Shown here piece by piece: positions 8,779-16,846 of a stretch of DNA of 64,000 nt. The DNA comes from Brucella pseudintermedia (GTDB lineage: Bacteria > Pseudomonadota > Alphaproteobacteria > Rhizobiales > Rhizobiaceae): positions 62,001 to 126,000 of the forward strand of contig NZ_WBWE01000010.1 in assembly GCF_008932435.1 (NCBI RefSeq), written 5' to 3'. The notes below the pieces were generated by a model. That model was not told the origin of the DNA. It saw nothing but the letters and a program-made list of their open reading frames with translations, and did no database searches. Made by a program: the position numbers and the translations under genes. How positions within the stretch are numbered: the stretch's first letter is position 1; every line of letters starts with the position of its first letter.

Positions 8779-9660
8779 ATGGAGCTGCGTCATCTGCGTT
8801 ATTTTCTGGCCGTGGCGGAGGAAGGCAATTTTACCCGCGCAGCAGCCAAGCTCGGAATCGGCCAGCCGCCGCTCAGCCAGCAGATACGCGATCTTGAAAA
8901 TGAAATCGGTGTGGCGCTGTTTCATCGCGTGCCGCATGGCGCCGAATTGACGGCGGCGGGAACGGCTTTTCTCGATGAAGCCAAGGCGTCCCTGGCCGCC
9001 GCGGAGAAAGCAAGGCTTGCGGCGCAAGGGGCCGCACGTGGGGAAACGGGCAGGCTTGCATTGGGCTTCACGGCATCATCCGCGTTCAATCCTGTGGTGA
9101 GCGGCACGATCCGCAAGTTTCGGGCCAGATGGCCCGAAGTTCGCCTGACCCTGACCGAGATGAACAGTCACCTTCTGATGCAGAGCCTGGTGAGGGGCGA
9201 AGTCGATGCGGCCTTTATCCGACCCGGTCTGGAAAACGCGAAGGATGTGAGCGTCAAGCGGCTGGCGGACGAGCCGATGATGATCGCCTTGCCAAGCCAT
9301 CATCCGCTCGCGGTTCACCCCGAGCTTCCGATTTCAGCCTTGGCCGACGAACCCTTCGTGCTTTTCCCGCGCATTGTGGGGCTAAGCCTCTATGACGATG
9401 TGGTAGAGGCTTGCCGGAAGGCAGGCTTTGAAATGATCGTGGCGCAGGAAGCACCGCAGATGCCATCCGTCGTCAATCTGGTCGCGGCCGATCTCGGCGT
9501 TTCGATCGTTCCCGCCGCCATTGCGCAGATCAAGCTGGCGGGCGTTACCTACAGGCCGATCAAGGGGGAGCCGCTGCTGGCGCGGCTCGGTCTGGTTTCA
9601 ATGAAGAACAACCGATCTCCGCTCATCTCCAATCTGGTGAGCCTGTTGCCGGACCAGTGA
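8779..9660 (+). CDS. LysR-family transcriptional regulator
   Basis: A full-length LysR protein (about 293 aa). The N-terminal helix-turn-helix is MELRHLRYFLAVAEEGNFTR followed by AAAKLGIGQPPLSQQIRDLE, the pattern of BenM/CatM-like members. The C-terminal periplasmic-binding-like effector domain starts near residue 90 (GRLALGFTASSAF). ATG 8779 gives the family-typical start; ATG 8773 and TTG 8767 are in frame just upstream. It probably regulates the divergent MFS gene. The effector cannot be read from sequence. Confidence 0.88.
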   Translation: MELRHLRYFLAVAEEGNFTRAAAKLGIGQPPLSQQIRDLENEIGVALFHRVPHGAELTAAGTAFLDEAKASLAAAEKARLAAQGAARGETGRLALGFTASSAFNPVVSGTIRKFRARWPEVRLTLTEMNSHLLMQSLVRGEVDAAFIRPGLENAKDVSVKRLADEPMMIALPSHHPLAVHPELPISALADEPFVLFPRIVGLSLYDDVVEACRKAGFEMIVAQEAPQMPSVVNLVAADLGVSIVPAAIAQIKLAGVTYRPIKGEPLLARLGLVSMKNNRSPLISNLVSLLPDQ

Positions 9661-9680
9661 TCCGCGCAGCGATGCCGGCG

Positions 9681-9708
9681 TTGACCGTTACCTCTCGACA
9701 TGTATGAT
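9681..9708 (+). promoter_or_regulatory. Probable sigma-70 promoter upstream of udh
   Basis: TTGACC at 9681-9686 and TATGAT at 9703-9708 are separated by 16 bases, each matching five of six consensus positions. It lies just after the lysR stop and about 130 bases before udh. A hairpin with a split stem at 9764-9798, followed by CGAGTTTT, lies in the leader and could act as a weak attenuator. Confidence 0.5.
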
Positions 9709-9835
9709 GGCTGGAGCGGCAATGTACCTGGGAGGGGACGCTGCTTTTCCATCCATAGGATAACCGTGGGCGAGGGCCGGGGGCCACGAGCCCAACGGTC
9801 GAGTTTTGCCCTATCCCGTCCGAATGGAGATTTTC

Positions 9836-10633
9836 GTGAAAAGACTTCTGATTACCGGTGCTGCGGGTGGACTTGGACGCGTAATGCGCGAAAAGCTGGT
9901 CGGGCAGGCCGAACTGTTGCGCCTGTCCGATGTTGCCGATATGGGCGAGGCCAAGCCCCATGAAGAGCTTGTGCAATGCGACCTTGGCGATCTGGATGCG
10001 GTCATGCGCCTTGTCGAGGGCTGTGACGGCATTCTGCATCTTGGCGGCATTTCCACCGAAGCGTCTTTCAGCAAGATACTCAACGCGAATATTGTCGGGA
10101 TGTATAATCTCTACGAGGCGGCGCGGGCGCATGGCCATCCGCGCATCATTTTCGCCAGTTCAAACCACACGATCGGGTTCTATCGACAGGACGAATATAT
10201 CGACGCAAAGGCTCCCACGCGGCCGGATGGTCTTTACGGGGTTTCAAAATGCTTTGGCGAGTCCATTGCGAGCCTCTATCACGACAAATTCGGGCAGGAG
10301 ACGGCAATCGTTCGCATCGGTTCCTGTTTTGAGACGCCGCGCAACCATCGCATGCTCTCCACATGGATGTCCCATGACGATTTTGCCAGCCTGATCGAAT
10401 GCGTCTTCCGGGCTCCCATGCTGGGATGCCCTGTCATCTGGGGCGTGTCCAACAACGATTCGATGTGGTGGGACAACAGTCAGGCCCGTTTTCTTGGCTG
10501 GCATCCCAAGGACAATGCCGAACGCTTCCGGGCGGAACTTGAAAAGACGACCCCGAGGCCCGCGCCGGATTCCGCGCTCGCGGTGTACCAAGGCGGCGCG
10601 TTTGTCGATGAGCCTATCCATCAGGACGACTAA
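9836..10633 (+). CDS. udh: Uronate dehydrogenase (NAD-dependent, SDR fold)
   Basis: Udh oxidises D-galacturonate or D-glucuronate to the aldarolactone, the first step of the oxidative uronate route in Agrobacterium. The 265-aa protein matches my recollection of Agrobacterium Udh along its length: TGAAGGLGRVMRE at the NAD site, CDGILHLGGIS, ASSNHTIGFY with the catalytic serine, and YGVSKCFGE with the Tyr-x3-Lys pair, then RMLSTWMSHDDF. GTG at 9836 is preferred because GGAG lies six bases upstream and the length then equals known Udh; ATG 9824 is possible. It is followed by a sugar importer and two sugar-modifying enzymes. Confidence 0.9.
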   Translation: MKRLLITGAAGGLGRVMREKLVGQAELLRLSDVADMGEAKPHEELVQCDLGDLDAVMRLVEGCDGILHLGGISTEASFSKILNANIVGMYNLYEAARAHGHPRIIFASSNHTIGFYRQDEYIDAKAPTRPDGLYGVSKCFGESIASLYHDKFGQETAIVRIGSCFETPRNHRMLSTWMSHDDFASLIECVFRAPMLGCPVIWGVSNNDSMWWDNSQARFLGWHPKDNAERFRAELEKTTPRPAPDSALAVYQGGAFVDEPIHQDD

Positions 10634-10678
10634 CCGGACTTTCGTCCAAGGGTTGATGAAGTCGGGATAGCGCGCATA

Positions 10679-10697
10679 TTTTGCTTTACGTACCTCA
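10679..10697 (+). promoter_or_regulatory. 19-bp element shared with the xylose locus
   Basis: TTTTGCTTTACGTACCTCA occurs here, 150 bases before the importer ATPase gene. The same sequence with one change (A for C at position 6) occurs on the minus strand at 20763-20781 in the lacI/xylF intergenic region. The ACGT core with a central CG step is compatible with a LacI-family operator. Which protein binds is not shown by the sequence. Confidence 0.55.
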
Positions 10698-10743
10698 AAA
10701 CGAAAGCTAATCTTTTGGTCGTGGTGCTTTGGGAGGAGTTCAC

Positions 10744-10833
10744 GTGCAGCCAGAAACAGCGGCGAAAGCTTTGGAAAAGACCGGGGGGAAAAAGCGCCGG
10801 ATGCGGCGGTTCGCCGTGGGCGGTTGCCTATGA
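10744..10833 (+). CDS. Possible 29-codon leader peptide coupled to the importer ATPase
   Basis: A GTG at 10744 is preceded at five bases by a strong GGGAGGAG site (10731-10738), whereas the ATPase ATG at 10830 has no ribosome site of its own. The short frame encodes a basic peptide (KKRRMRRF near its end) and stops with TGA at 10831-10833, overlapping the ATPase start as ATGA. This suggests translational coupling, with the peptide serving mainly to deliver ribosomes. It could also be a chance frame with the ribosome site misplaced. Confidence 0.4.
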   Translation: MQPETAAKALEKTGGKKRRMRRFAVGGCL

Positions 10834-12353
10834 GTGCGCCGGAAGAAGATGGCAGGCCAGCGCTGCTGGAGGCCGTGTCGCTTTCCAAATCATTCGGTCC
10901 TGTTCAGGTTTTGAAGAATATTGATCTGCGCATTTTCGGCGGCGAAGTTCACGCGATTATCGGTGAGAACGGTGCCGGAAAATCGACGCTGATGAAGCTT
11001 CTGGCGGGCAATGAGCGCCCCACGAGCGGAGAAATCCGCATCGACGGTCAGCCAGTGTCCTTTTCCGGACCGGTTGAAGCCGAAGCGCAGGGCATCGTGC
11101 TCGTGCATCAGGAAATCCTGCTCGCACCCGATCTGACCGTCGCACAGAACATCTATCTTGGCCGTGAGCTTCACCGGGGCTTGGTCGTTGACGACAAGTC
11201 GATGCGCGAAGGTGCGCGCAAGGCCATCCGTGATCTGAGCGCCGATATCGACCCCGATGCGGTTGTGGGCTCCCTGTCGATTGCGCAGCGCCAGCTGGTG
11301 CAAATCGCCCGGGTGCTGCTGGTGCCGCATCGCGTGGTGATCTTCGATGAGCCGACCGCTTCGCTGACGCCTTTCGAGACGGAAGCGCTGCTGAAAGTCA
11401 TTCGCGATATTCGCGCCAAAGGCGTTGCGGTTCTTTATATTTCGCACCGCCTGCCGGAAGTGAAGGAAATATCCGACCGCGTGACCGTGCTTCGTGACGG
11501 CAAGCTCGTGTCTGCGCATCTGGCTTCGGAATTGCAGCCGTCCGATATGGCGCGGCTGATGGTTGGCCGCGATGTCGCAAAACTCTATCCTGACCGCGCA
11601 AGCCAGCATGACAACGCTGCCATTTTGGAAATCGAGAACTTCAGCGTGCCGGGTTACGTGCAGAATGCGAGCTTTTACCTGAACCGTGGCGAAATACTTG
11701 GCTTTGCCGGTCTGGTCGGCGCGGGCCGTACGGAACTGATGGAAGGCATCGTCGGTCTGCGGCCCGGCAAGGGCGATGCGCGCCACAATGGAAAGCCGGT
11801 TCACTTCCGCAATGCGCATGAAAGCCAGAAGGCGGGGATCGTTTATCTCAGCGAGGACCGCAAGGGCAAAGGGCTGCTGCTGTCCAAGGATCTGGGCGTC
11901 AATCTGACGCTCGCTTCATTGAAGAAATTCGTGAGCGGTTTGCAGATCAATCGCGACCGGGAACGCACCGCGCTCGATGATGCGATCCGCGAGTTCGATA
12001 TTCGTACGGGCCGCAAGGACATTCTTGCAGGCCAGCTCTCGGGCGGCAACCAGCAGAAGCTGCTGCTCGCCAAGATGATGATGCTCGATCCGTCCATCGT
12101 CATCATTGATGAACCGACACGCGGCATCGATGTCGGCACGAAGGAGCAAATCTACCAGTTCATCGCCAATCTGGCCGATGAGGGGAAATCGATCATCGTC
12201 GTTTCGTCGGAAATGCCGGAACTGATCGGTATCTGCGACCGCATCGTCGTGATGCGGGAAGGGCGGATTGCCGGTGAGGTGACGGGCGACCGCATGACGG
12301 AACATGATATCGTCGTGCTTGCAACCGGCGTTGAAGCCGAAAACGCCGCATAA
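10830..12353 (+). CDS. Sugar ABC importer, duplicated ATPase subunit (RbsA/MglA type)
   Basis: The 507-aa protein fuses two nucleotide-binding domains, as in carbohydrate uptake transporter family 2. The first has Walker [17 protein letters not shown] (about residues 45-60), signature LSIAQRQLVQIARVL and Walker B VVIFDEPTAS. The second has the usual degenerate Walker [15 protein letters not shown] and signature [15 protein letters not shown] with VIIDEPTRGIDVG. It energises the permease encoded next. The binding protein follows, so the importer is complete. The substrate is not known; association with udh suggests a uronic acid or a related sugar. Confidence 0.92.
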   Translation: MSAPEEDGRPALLEAVSLSKSFGPVQVLKNIDLRIFGGEVHAIIGENGAGKSTLMKLLAGNERPTSGEIRIDGQPVSFSGPVEAEAQGIVLVHQEILLAPDLTVAQNIYLGRELHRGLVVDDKSMREGARKAIRDLSADIDPDAVVGSLSIAQRQLVQIARVLLVPHRVVIFDEPTASLTPFETEALLKVIRDIRAKGVAVLYISHRLPEVKEISDRVTVLRDGKLVSAHLASELQPSDMARLMVGRDVAKLYPDRASQHDNAAILEIENFSVPGYVQNASFYLNRGEILGFAGLVGAGRTELMEGIVGLRPGKGDARHNGKPVHFRNAHESQKAGIVYLSEDRKGKGLLLSKDLGVNLTLASLKKFVSGLQINRDRERTALDDAIREFDIRTGRKDILAGQLSGGNQQKLLLAKMMMLDPSIVIIDEPTRGIDVGTKEQIYQFIANLADEGKSIIVVSSEMPELIGICDRIVVMREGRIAGEVTGDRMTEHDIVVLATGVEAENAA

Positions 12354-12374
12354 AAACAATAAAGTGGGAAATAG

Positions 12375-13376
12375 ATGACACAGGTTGCGACCGATAAAAG
12401 CAGAATGCCGAGGACGTCCAAGGATTGGGATCTGCGGGCGATTGCGCCTTTTGTGGCGCTTGCCCTGCTGCTTGTTCTGGGTACGATTGCCAACCCGAAT
12501 TTCATCGGCATCGACAATCTTCTCAATGTCGCAACGCGCAGCGCATTCATCGCCATTATCGCGCTTGGCGCGACTTATGTGATTTCATCCGGCGGGCTTG
12601 ATCTGTCCGTAGGTGCAATGGTGGCGTTCGTCGCCAGCATCATGATCCTTTTCATGAACAGCGGGATGATCGCCGATCCGGTAATGATGCTGATCGCAGC
12701 CGTCATGCTGGCGCTGATCGTCGGTGCAGCCTGCGGGCTGTTGAACGGCCTGATAACGACAGTGGGCGGCATCGAGCCTTTTATTGCCACGCTTGGCACG
12801 ATGGGCATCTATCGCGGTCTCACCACGTGGCTGTCGCAGGGCGGCGCGATCACCTTGCGCAATCCTGATATTCAGGCGCTTTACCGCCCGGCCTATTTCG
12901 GTTCCGTTCTGGGCGTACCGGTGCCGGTTATCGTGATCTTCGTGACGGCAGCGCTCGCAGCGTTCGTCCTCTATCGGACACGCTATGGCCGCCATGTCAT
13001 TGCGGTAGGATCGAATGAGGACGTGGCGCGCTATTCCGGCATTTCGGTCAAAAAGGTGCGCACCATTGCTTTCGTTATCCAGGGGCTTTGCGTCGCTGTC
13101 GCCGTGCTTCTCTATGTGCCGCGCCTTGGCTCCACCTCTGCCACCACAGGCCTGATGTGGGAATTGCAGGCGATCACGGCAGTCGTTGTCGGCGGCACGG
13201 CGCTGCGCGGCGGCGTCGGCCGTGTATGGGGCACGATCTGCGGCGCGTTCATACTGGAGATCATCGGAAATATCATGCTGCTGTCGAACTTCGTCAGCGA
13301 ATATCTGCTGGGGGCCATTCAGGGCGCGATTATCATCATCGCGATGCTGGTGCAGCGCTCGCTGGCGCGAAGATAG
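12375..13376 (+). CDS. Sugar ABC importer, permease subunit (RbsC type)
   Basis: The 333-aa membrane protein has about eight to ten helices. It contains the family stretches YVISSGGLDLSVGAMVAF and GLLNGLITTVGGIEPFIATL, the latter being the cytoplasmic coupling region that docks on the ATPase, and later GTALRGGVGRVWGTICGAFI. It begins 21 bases after the ATPase gene, preceded by GTGGGAAA. Together with its neighbours it forms a ribose/xylose-class importer. Confidence 0.92.
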   Translation: MTQVATDKSRMPRTSKDWDLRAIAPFVALALLLVLGTIANPNFIGIDNLLNVATRSAFIAIIALGATYVISSGGLDLSVGAMVAFVASIMILFMNSGMIADPVMMLIAAVMLALIVGAACGLLNGLITTVGGIEPFIATLGTMGIYRGLTTWLSQGGAITLRNPDIQALYRPAYFGSVLGVPVPVIVIFVTAALAAFVLYRTRYGRHVIAVGSNEDVARYSGISVKKVRTIAFVIQGLCVAVAVLLYVPRLGSTSATTGLMWELQAITAVVVGGTALRGGVGRVWGTICGAFILEIIGNIMLLSNFVSEYLLGAIQGAIIIIAMLVQRSLARR

Positions 13377-13400
13377 GTTTTGGAGATTGGCGGGATTGGT

Positions 13401-13434
13401 GGGGCGATTCCAGCCAGAGAGGAATGAGAGCCCC
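13401..13434 (+). other. Intercistronic hairpin before the binding-protein gene
   Basis: GGGGC (13401-13405) and ATTCC (13407-13411) can pair with GGAAT (13421-13425) and GCCCC (13430-13434), giving a two-part stem with an internal loop. It stands just before the strong ribosome site of the binding-protein gene. Such hairpins often mark processing points that raise binding-protein mRNA over permease mRNA. No T-run follows, so it is not a terminator. Confidence 0.35.
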
Positions 13435-13455
13435 GCGTTTACTGGGAGGAAGACT

Positions 13456-14418
13456 ATGCGAGGGAATTTGATGAAGCTTGCTTTCGCCGCTTTGACGGCG
13501 GGTGCGCTCGCCTTTGGCGGCGCGGCAAGCGCACAGGACAAGAAAGTGACGATTGGCGTGTCGATCCCGGCGGCCGATCACGGCTGGACGGCAGGCGTCG
13601 TCTATCACGCCGAACGTGTGGCGAAGCTCCTGATGGAAGAACATCCGGGCCTCAACGTCATCGTCAAGACGTCGCCCGATGCGGCATCGCAGGCGAATGC
13701 GCTGCAGGATCTGGCCGTACAGGGCCTCGACGGGCTGGTCGTTCTGCCGACCGATCCCGATCCGCTCGTCAACGCCATCAAGGAAATCAAGGACAAGGGA
13801 ACCTTTGTCGCTCTGGTCGACCGCGCGCCGAGCAGCAACGACAACACCATCCGTGATCTCTACGTGGCCGGCAACAACCCGGCGCTCGGACAGGTGGCAG
13901 GCGAATACATCAAGAAGACCACGCCCGATGCACAGGTCGTCGTCATTCGCGGCCTGCCGATCCCGATCGACCAGCAGCGCCAGGATGGTTTCGACAAGGG
14001 CATCGAAGGCTCCAACGTGAAGGTTCTGGACCGCCAATATGGCAACTGGAACCGCGACGATGCCTTCCGCGTCATGCAGGACTTCCTGACCAAATATCCG
14101 AAGATCGATGTGGTCTGGGCACAGGATGACGACATGCTGGTCGGCGTTCTTGAAGCCATCAAGCAGGCGAACCGCAGCGACATTCAGTATGTCGTTGGCG
14201 GTGCAGGCTCCAAGGATATGATCAAGAAGGTCATGGATGGCGACAAGCTCGTGCCGGTCGATGTTCTCTATCCGCCGGCGATGGTGTCAACGGCGATGCA
14301 GCTTGCCGCCGGTCATTTCTACGATCAGATACCGGTAAGCGGCAATTACATCCTCGATGCCACGCTTGTGACGAAGGATAACGCCGAGGACTTCTATTTC
14401 CCGGATTCGCCGTTCTAA
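13456..14418 (+). CDS. Periplasmic sugar-binding protein of the importer
   Basis: The 320-aa product has a signal peptide (LMKLAFAALTAGALAFGGA, cleaved near ASAQ-DKK) and a type I periplasmic-binding fold. Features include VTIGVSIPAADHGWTAGV at the mature N-terminus, the GLVVLPTDPDPLV segment at the hinge region and VWAQDDDMLVGVLEAI near residue 220. It belongs to the ribose-binding-protein class (Peripla_BP_4). GGGAGGA five bases before ATG 13456 fixes the start. A terminator follows the gene, so it is probably the most abundant product of the importer operon. Confidence 0.92.
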   Translation: MRGNLMKLAFAALTAGALAFGGAASAQDKKVTIGVSIPAADHGWTAGVVYHAERVAKLLMEEHPGLNVIVKTSPDAASQANALQDLAVQGLDGLVVLPTDPDPLVNAIKEIKDKGTFVALVDRAPSSNDNTIRDLYVAGNNPALGQVAGEYIKKTTPDAQVVVIRGLPIPIDQQRQDGFDKGIEGSNVKVLDRQYGNWNRDDAFRVMQDFLTKYPKIDVVWAQDDDMLVGVLEAIKQANRSDIQYVVGGAGSKDMIKKVMDGDKLVPVDVLYPPAMVSTAMQLAAGHFYDQIPVSGNYILDATLVTKDNAEDFYFPDSPF

Positions 14419-14430
14419 GGTGACCGGATA

Positions 14431-14470
14431 CCGTGCGCCTGCCATAGCGGGCGCACGGCTTTCTTTTTCA
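14431..14470 (+). terminator. Rho-independent terminator after the binding-protein gene
   Basis: CCGTGCGCC at 14431-14439 pairs perfectly with GGCGCACGG at 14450-14458 around a 10-base loop, followed by CTTTCTTTTTC. It would end or reduce transcription between the importer genes and the two enzyme genes downstream. Confidence 0.85.
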
Positions 14471-14554
14471 ATCCCGATATGCAGCGCGAAGCGCGCTCTC
14501 AAAATGCTCGATGCCGGTTGTAGGCGGAATCCGGGCATATTCAGGAGAAATTTG

Positions 14555-15607
14555 ATGAAGACGATCAAGGGGCCGGGCATTTTTCTCGGGCAGTTCGCAG
14601 GCGATGAAGCGCCGTTCAATACATGGGATGGGATCACCAAATGGGCTGCCGAAAAAGGCTATGTCGGGGTGCAGGTTCCCACATGGGCGAGCCAGTTGAT
14701 CGATCTGAAAAAGGCCGCTGAATCGAAGGATTATTGCGACGAGTTTGCCGGTGTGGCACGCCGGAACGGTGTCGAAGTCACTGAACTTTCGACCCACTTG
14801 CAGGGCCAGCTCGTTGCGGTGCATCCGGCCTATGACGAAGCATTTGACGGTTTCGCGGTGCCCGAAGTGCGCGGCAACCCAAAAGCGCGCCAGCAATGGG
14901 CGGTTGAGCAGGTGAAGATGGCGATCCGCGCATCGCGCAATCTGGGCATCGGCGCGCATGCGACCTTTTCGGGCGCGCTGGCCTGGCCGTTCATCTATCC
15001 ATGGCCGCAACGTCCTGCCGGTCTGGTGGAAACCGCGTTTGAAGAACTCGCCCGGCGCTGGAAGCCGATCCTCGATCATGCCGATGAGCACGGCGTCGAT
15101 ATCTGCTATGAAATCCATCCGGGCGAAGACCTGCACGATGGCGTGACCTTCGAGATGTTTCTGGAGCAGGTCAAAAATCACCCGCGGGCCAACATGCTCT
15201 ACGACCCGTCACACTACGTCCTGCAGTGCCTCGATTATCTCGACAATATCGACATCTACAAGGACCGTATCAAGATGTTCCACGTCAAGGATGCGGAGTT
15301 CAATCCGACCGGGCGGCAGGGCGTCTATGGCGGCTATCAGGGCTGGGTCAACCGCGCGGGCCGCTTCCGTTCGCTGGGCGACGGTCAGGTTGATTTCGGC
15401 GCGGTATTCTCCAAGATGGCCGCGAACGATTTTGACGGCTGGGCCGTGGTCGAATGGGAATGCGCGCTGAAGCATCCCGAGGATGGCGCGCGCGAAGGCG
15501 CGGAGTTCGTCAAGGCGCACATCATCCGCGTGACCGACAAGGCGTTTGACGATTTTGCATCCGGCGGCACCGATGACGCCGCCAACCGACGCATGCTTGG
15601 ATTGTGA
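14555..15607 (+). CDS. Sugar phosphate isomerase/epimerase-like TIM-barrel protein
   Basis: The 350-aa protein belongs to the xylose-isomerase-like AP-endonuclease-2 superfamily. Visible metal-site motifs are DICYEIHPGEDLHDG (Glu and His), MLYDPSHYV (Asp and His), KMFHVKDAEF (His and Asp) and WAVVEWECA (Glu), spaced as in ketose 3-epimerases and inosose-type isomerases. The start at 14555 has CAGGAGAAA upstream. It sits seven bases before a Gfo/Idh/MocA oxidoreductase. Such pairs commonly act by oxidation, epimerisation and re-reduction on one sugar. The exact reaction is unknown. Confidence 0.88.
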   Translation: MKTIKGPGIFLGQFAGDEAPFNTWDGITKWAAEKGYVGVQVPTWASQLIDLKKAAESKDYCDEFAGVARRNGVEVTELSTHLQGQLVAVHPAYDEAFDGFAVPEVRGNPKARQQWAVEQVKMAIRASRNLGIGAHATFSGALAWPFIYPWPQRPAGLVETAFEELARRWKPILDHADEHGVDICYEIHPGEDLHDGVTFEMFLEQVKNHPRANMLYDPSHYVLQCLDYLDNIDIYKDRIKMFHVKDAEFNPTGRQGVYGGYQGWVNRAGRFRSLGDGQVDFGAVFSKMAANDFDGWAVVEWECALKHPEDGAREGAEFVKAHIIRVTDKAFDDFASGGTDDAANRRMLGL

Positions 15608-15614
15608 GGACGCA

Positions 15615-16787
15615 ATGACCATCGAAGCTAAAACAAAGGAAACTGCGATTCCACGCATCCGCCTTGGCATGGTGGGCGGCGGAGCAGGCGCGTTTATCGG
15701 CGGCGTTCACCGCATGGCGGCGCGGCTCGACAACCGGTTTGAACTGGTTGCAGGCGCTTTGTCCTCGTCAGCGGAAAAGGCGCAGGCCTCTGGTCGAGAA
15801 CTGGGACTGGCGGAAGACCGCATCTATTCCAGCTACAAGGATATGGCCATTCGCGAGGCGCGCCTGAAAAACGGGATCGAAGCCGTTTCCATCGTGACGC
15901 CGAACCATGTGCACTATGACGCTGCCAAGGAGTTTTTGCGGCGCGGCATTCATGTCATCTGCGATAAGCCGCTGACCTCGACACTTGCCGATGCGAAGAA
16001 GCTGAAAAAAGTCGCCGATGACAGCGGTGCCTTGTTCATCCTGACGCATAATTATACCGGCTATCCGATGGTAAGGCAGGCGCGCGAGATGATCGCCAAT
16101 GGCGAGCTTGGCGATCTTCGCGTCGTCCAGGTAGAATATGCACAGGACTGGCTGACCGAAGCGGTGGAGGCGACCGGTGCCAAGGGCGCTGTCTGGCGCA
16201 CCGATCCGGCACAATCGGGACTAGGCGGCGCAACGGGCGATATCGGCACCCACGCCTTCAATCTCGCCTCCTTCGTGACTGGCCTCACGCTCGATAGCCT
16301 TGCTGCCGATCTCGACAGTTTTGTCGAGGGACGGCGTCTCGACGACAATGCGCATGTGATGCTGCGTTTTGAGGGCGGCGCGAAGGGGATGCTCTGGTGC
16401 AGCCAGGTTGCGCCCGGCAATGAAAATGCGCTGCGCCTGCGCGTTTATGGCACGAAGGGCGGCATCGAATGGGCGCAGGAAGACCCGAACTATCTCTGGT
16501 TCACGCCTTTCGGCGAGCAGAAGCGACTCATCACGCGGGGCGGTGCCGGTGTGGGGTCCGCTGCCGCGCGCGTGACCCGCATACCGGCGGGACACCCCGA
16601 GGGCTATCTGGAGGCTTTCGCCACGATCTATTCGGAAGCCGCCAATGCCATTGAGGCCCATCGCAACGGCAAAAAGCCGGACAGTGCGGTGGTCTATCCC
16701 ACTGTCGATGACGGGCTGAAAGGCGTTGCCTTCATCGATGCCTGCGTGCGCTCGTCACAGAAAAACGGTGGCTGGGTCAAGCTTTAG
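15615..16787 (+). CDS. Gfo/Idh/MocA-family sugar oxidoreductase
   Basis: This is a 390-aa NAD(P)-dependent dehydrogenase. The Rossmann domain begins RLGMVGGGAGAFIGGVHR (about residues 16-33). VSIVTPNHVHYDAAKEFLR and the conserved CDKPLTSTL, with the catalytic lysine, lie near residues 95-125, and GGATGDIGTHAFNL, with the catalytic Asp and His, lies near 205. The C-terminal alpha/beta domain has the family WCSQVAPGNENALRLRVYG. It is the last gene before a bidirectional terminator and probably acts with the upstream isomerase on the imported sugar. Confidence 0.9.
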   Translation: MTIEAKTKETAIPRIRLGMVGGGAGAFIGGVHRMAARLDNRFELVAGALSSSAEKAQASGRELGLAEDRIYSSYKDMAIREARLKNGIEAVSIVTPNHVHYDAAKEFLRRGIHVICDKPLTSTLADAKKLKKVADDSGALFILTHNYTGYPMVRQAREMIANGELGDLRVVQVEYAQDWLTEAVEATGAKGAVWRTDPAQSGLGGATGDIGTHAFNLASFVTGLTLDSLAADLDSFVEGRRLDDNAHVMLRFEGGAKGMLWCSQVAPGNENALRLRVYGTKGGIEWAQEDPNYLWFTPFGEQKRLITRGGAGVGSAAARVTRIPAGHPEGYLEAFATIYSEAANAIEAHRNGKKPDSAVVYPTVDDGLKGVAFIDACVRSSQKNGGWVKL

Positions 16788-16807
16788 AAATTGATATGGA
16801 ATAAGCG

Positions 16808-16832
16808 AAAGGGCGCCGCCGGGGCGCCCTTT
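16808..16832. terminator. Bidirectional terminator between convergent sugar operons
   Basis: AAAGGGCGCC at 16808-16817 pairs with GGCGCCCTTT at 16823-16832 around a five-base loop. On the plus strand TTTTTGTTT follows the GC stem. The A-run on the other side gives a T-run for minus-strand transcripts of xylA as well. Confidence 0.85.
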
Positions 16833-16846
16833 TTGTTTCAGTTCGC

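Noticed and set aside
14420-14554. N-terminal extension of the isomerase gene at 14555 back to 14420
   Set aside because: The extension runs through a Rho-independent terminator hairpin and has no ribosome site; ATG 14555 has one.
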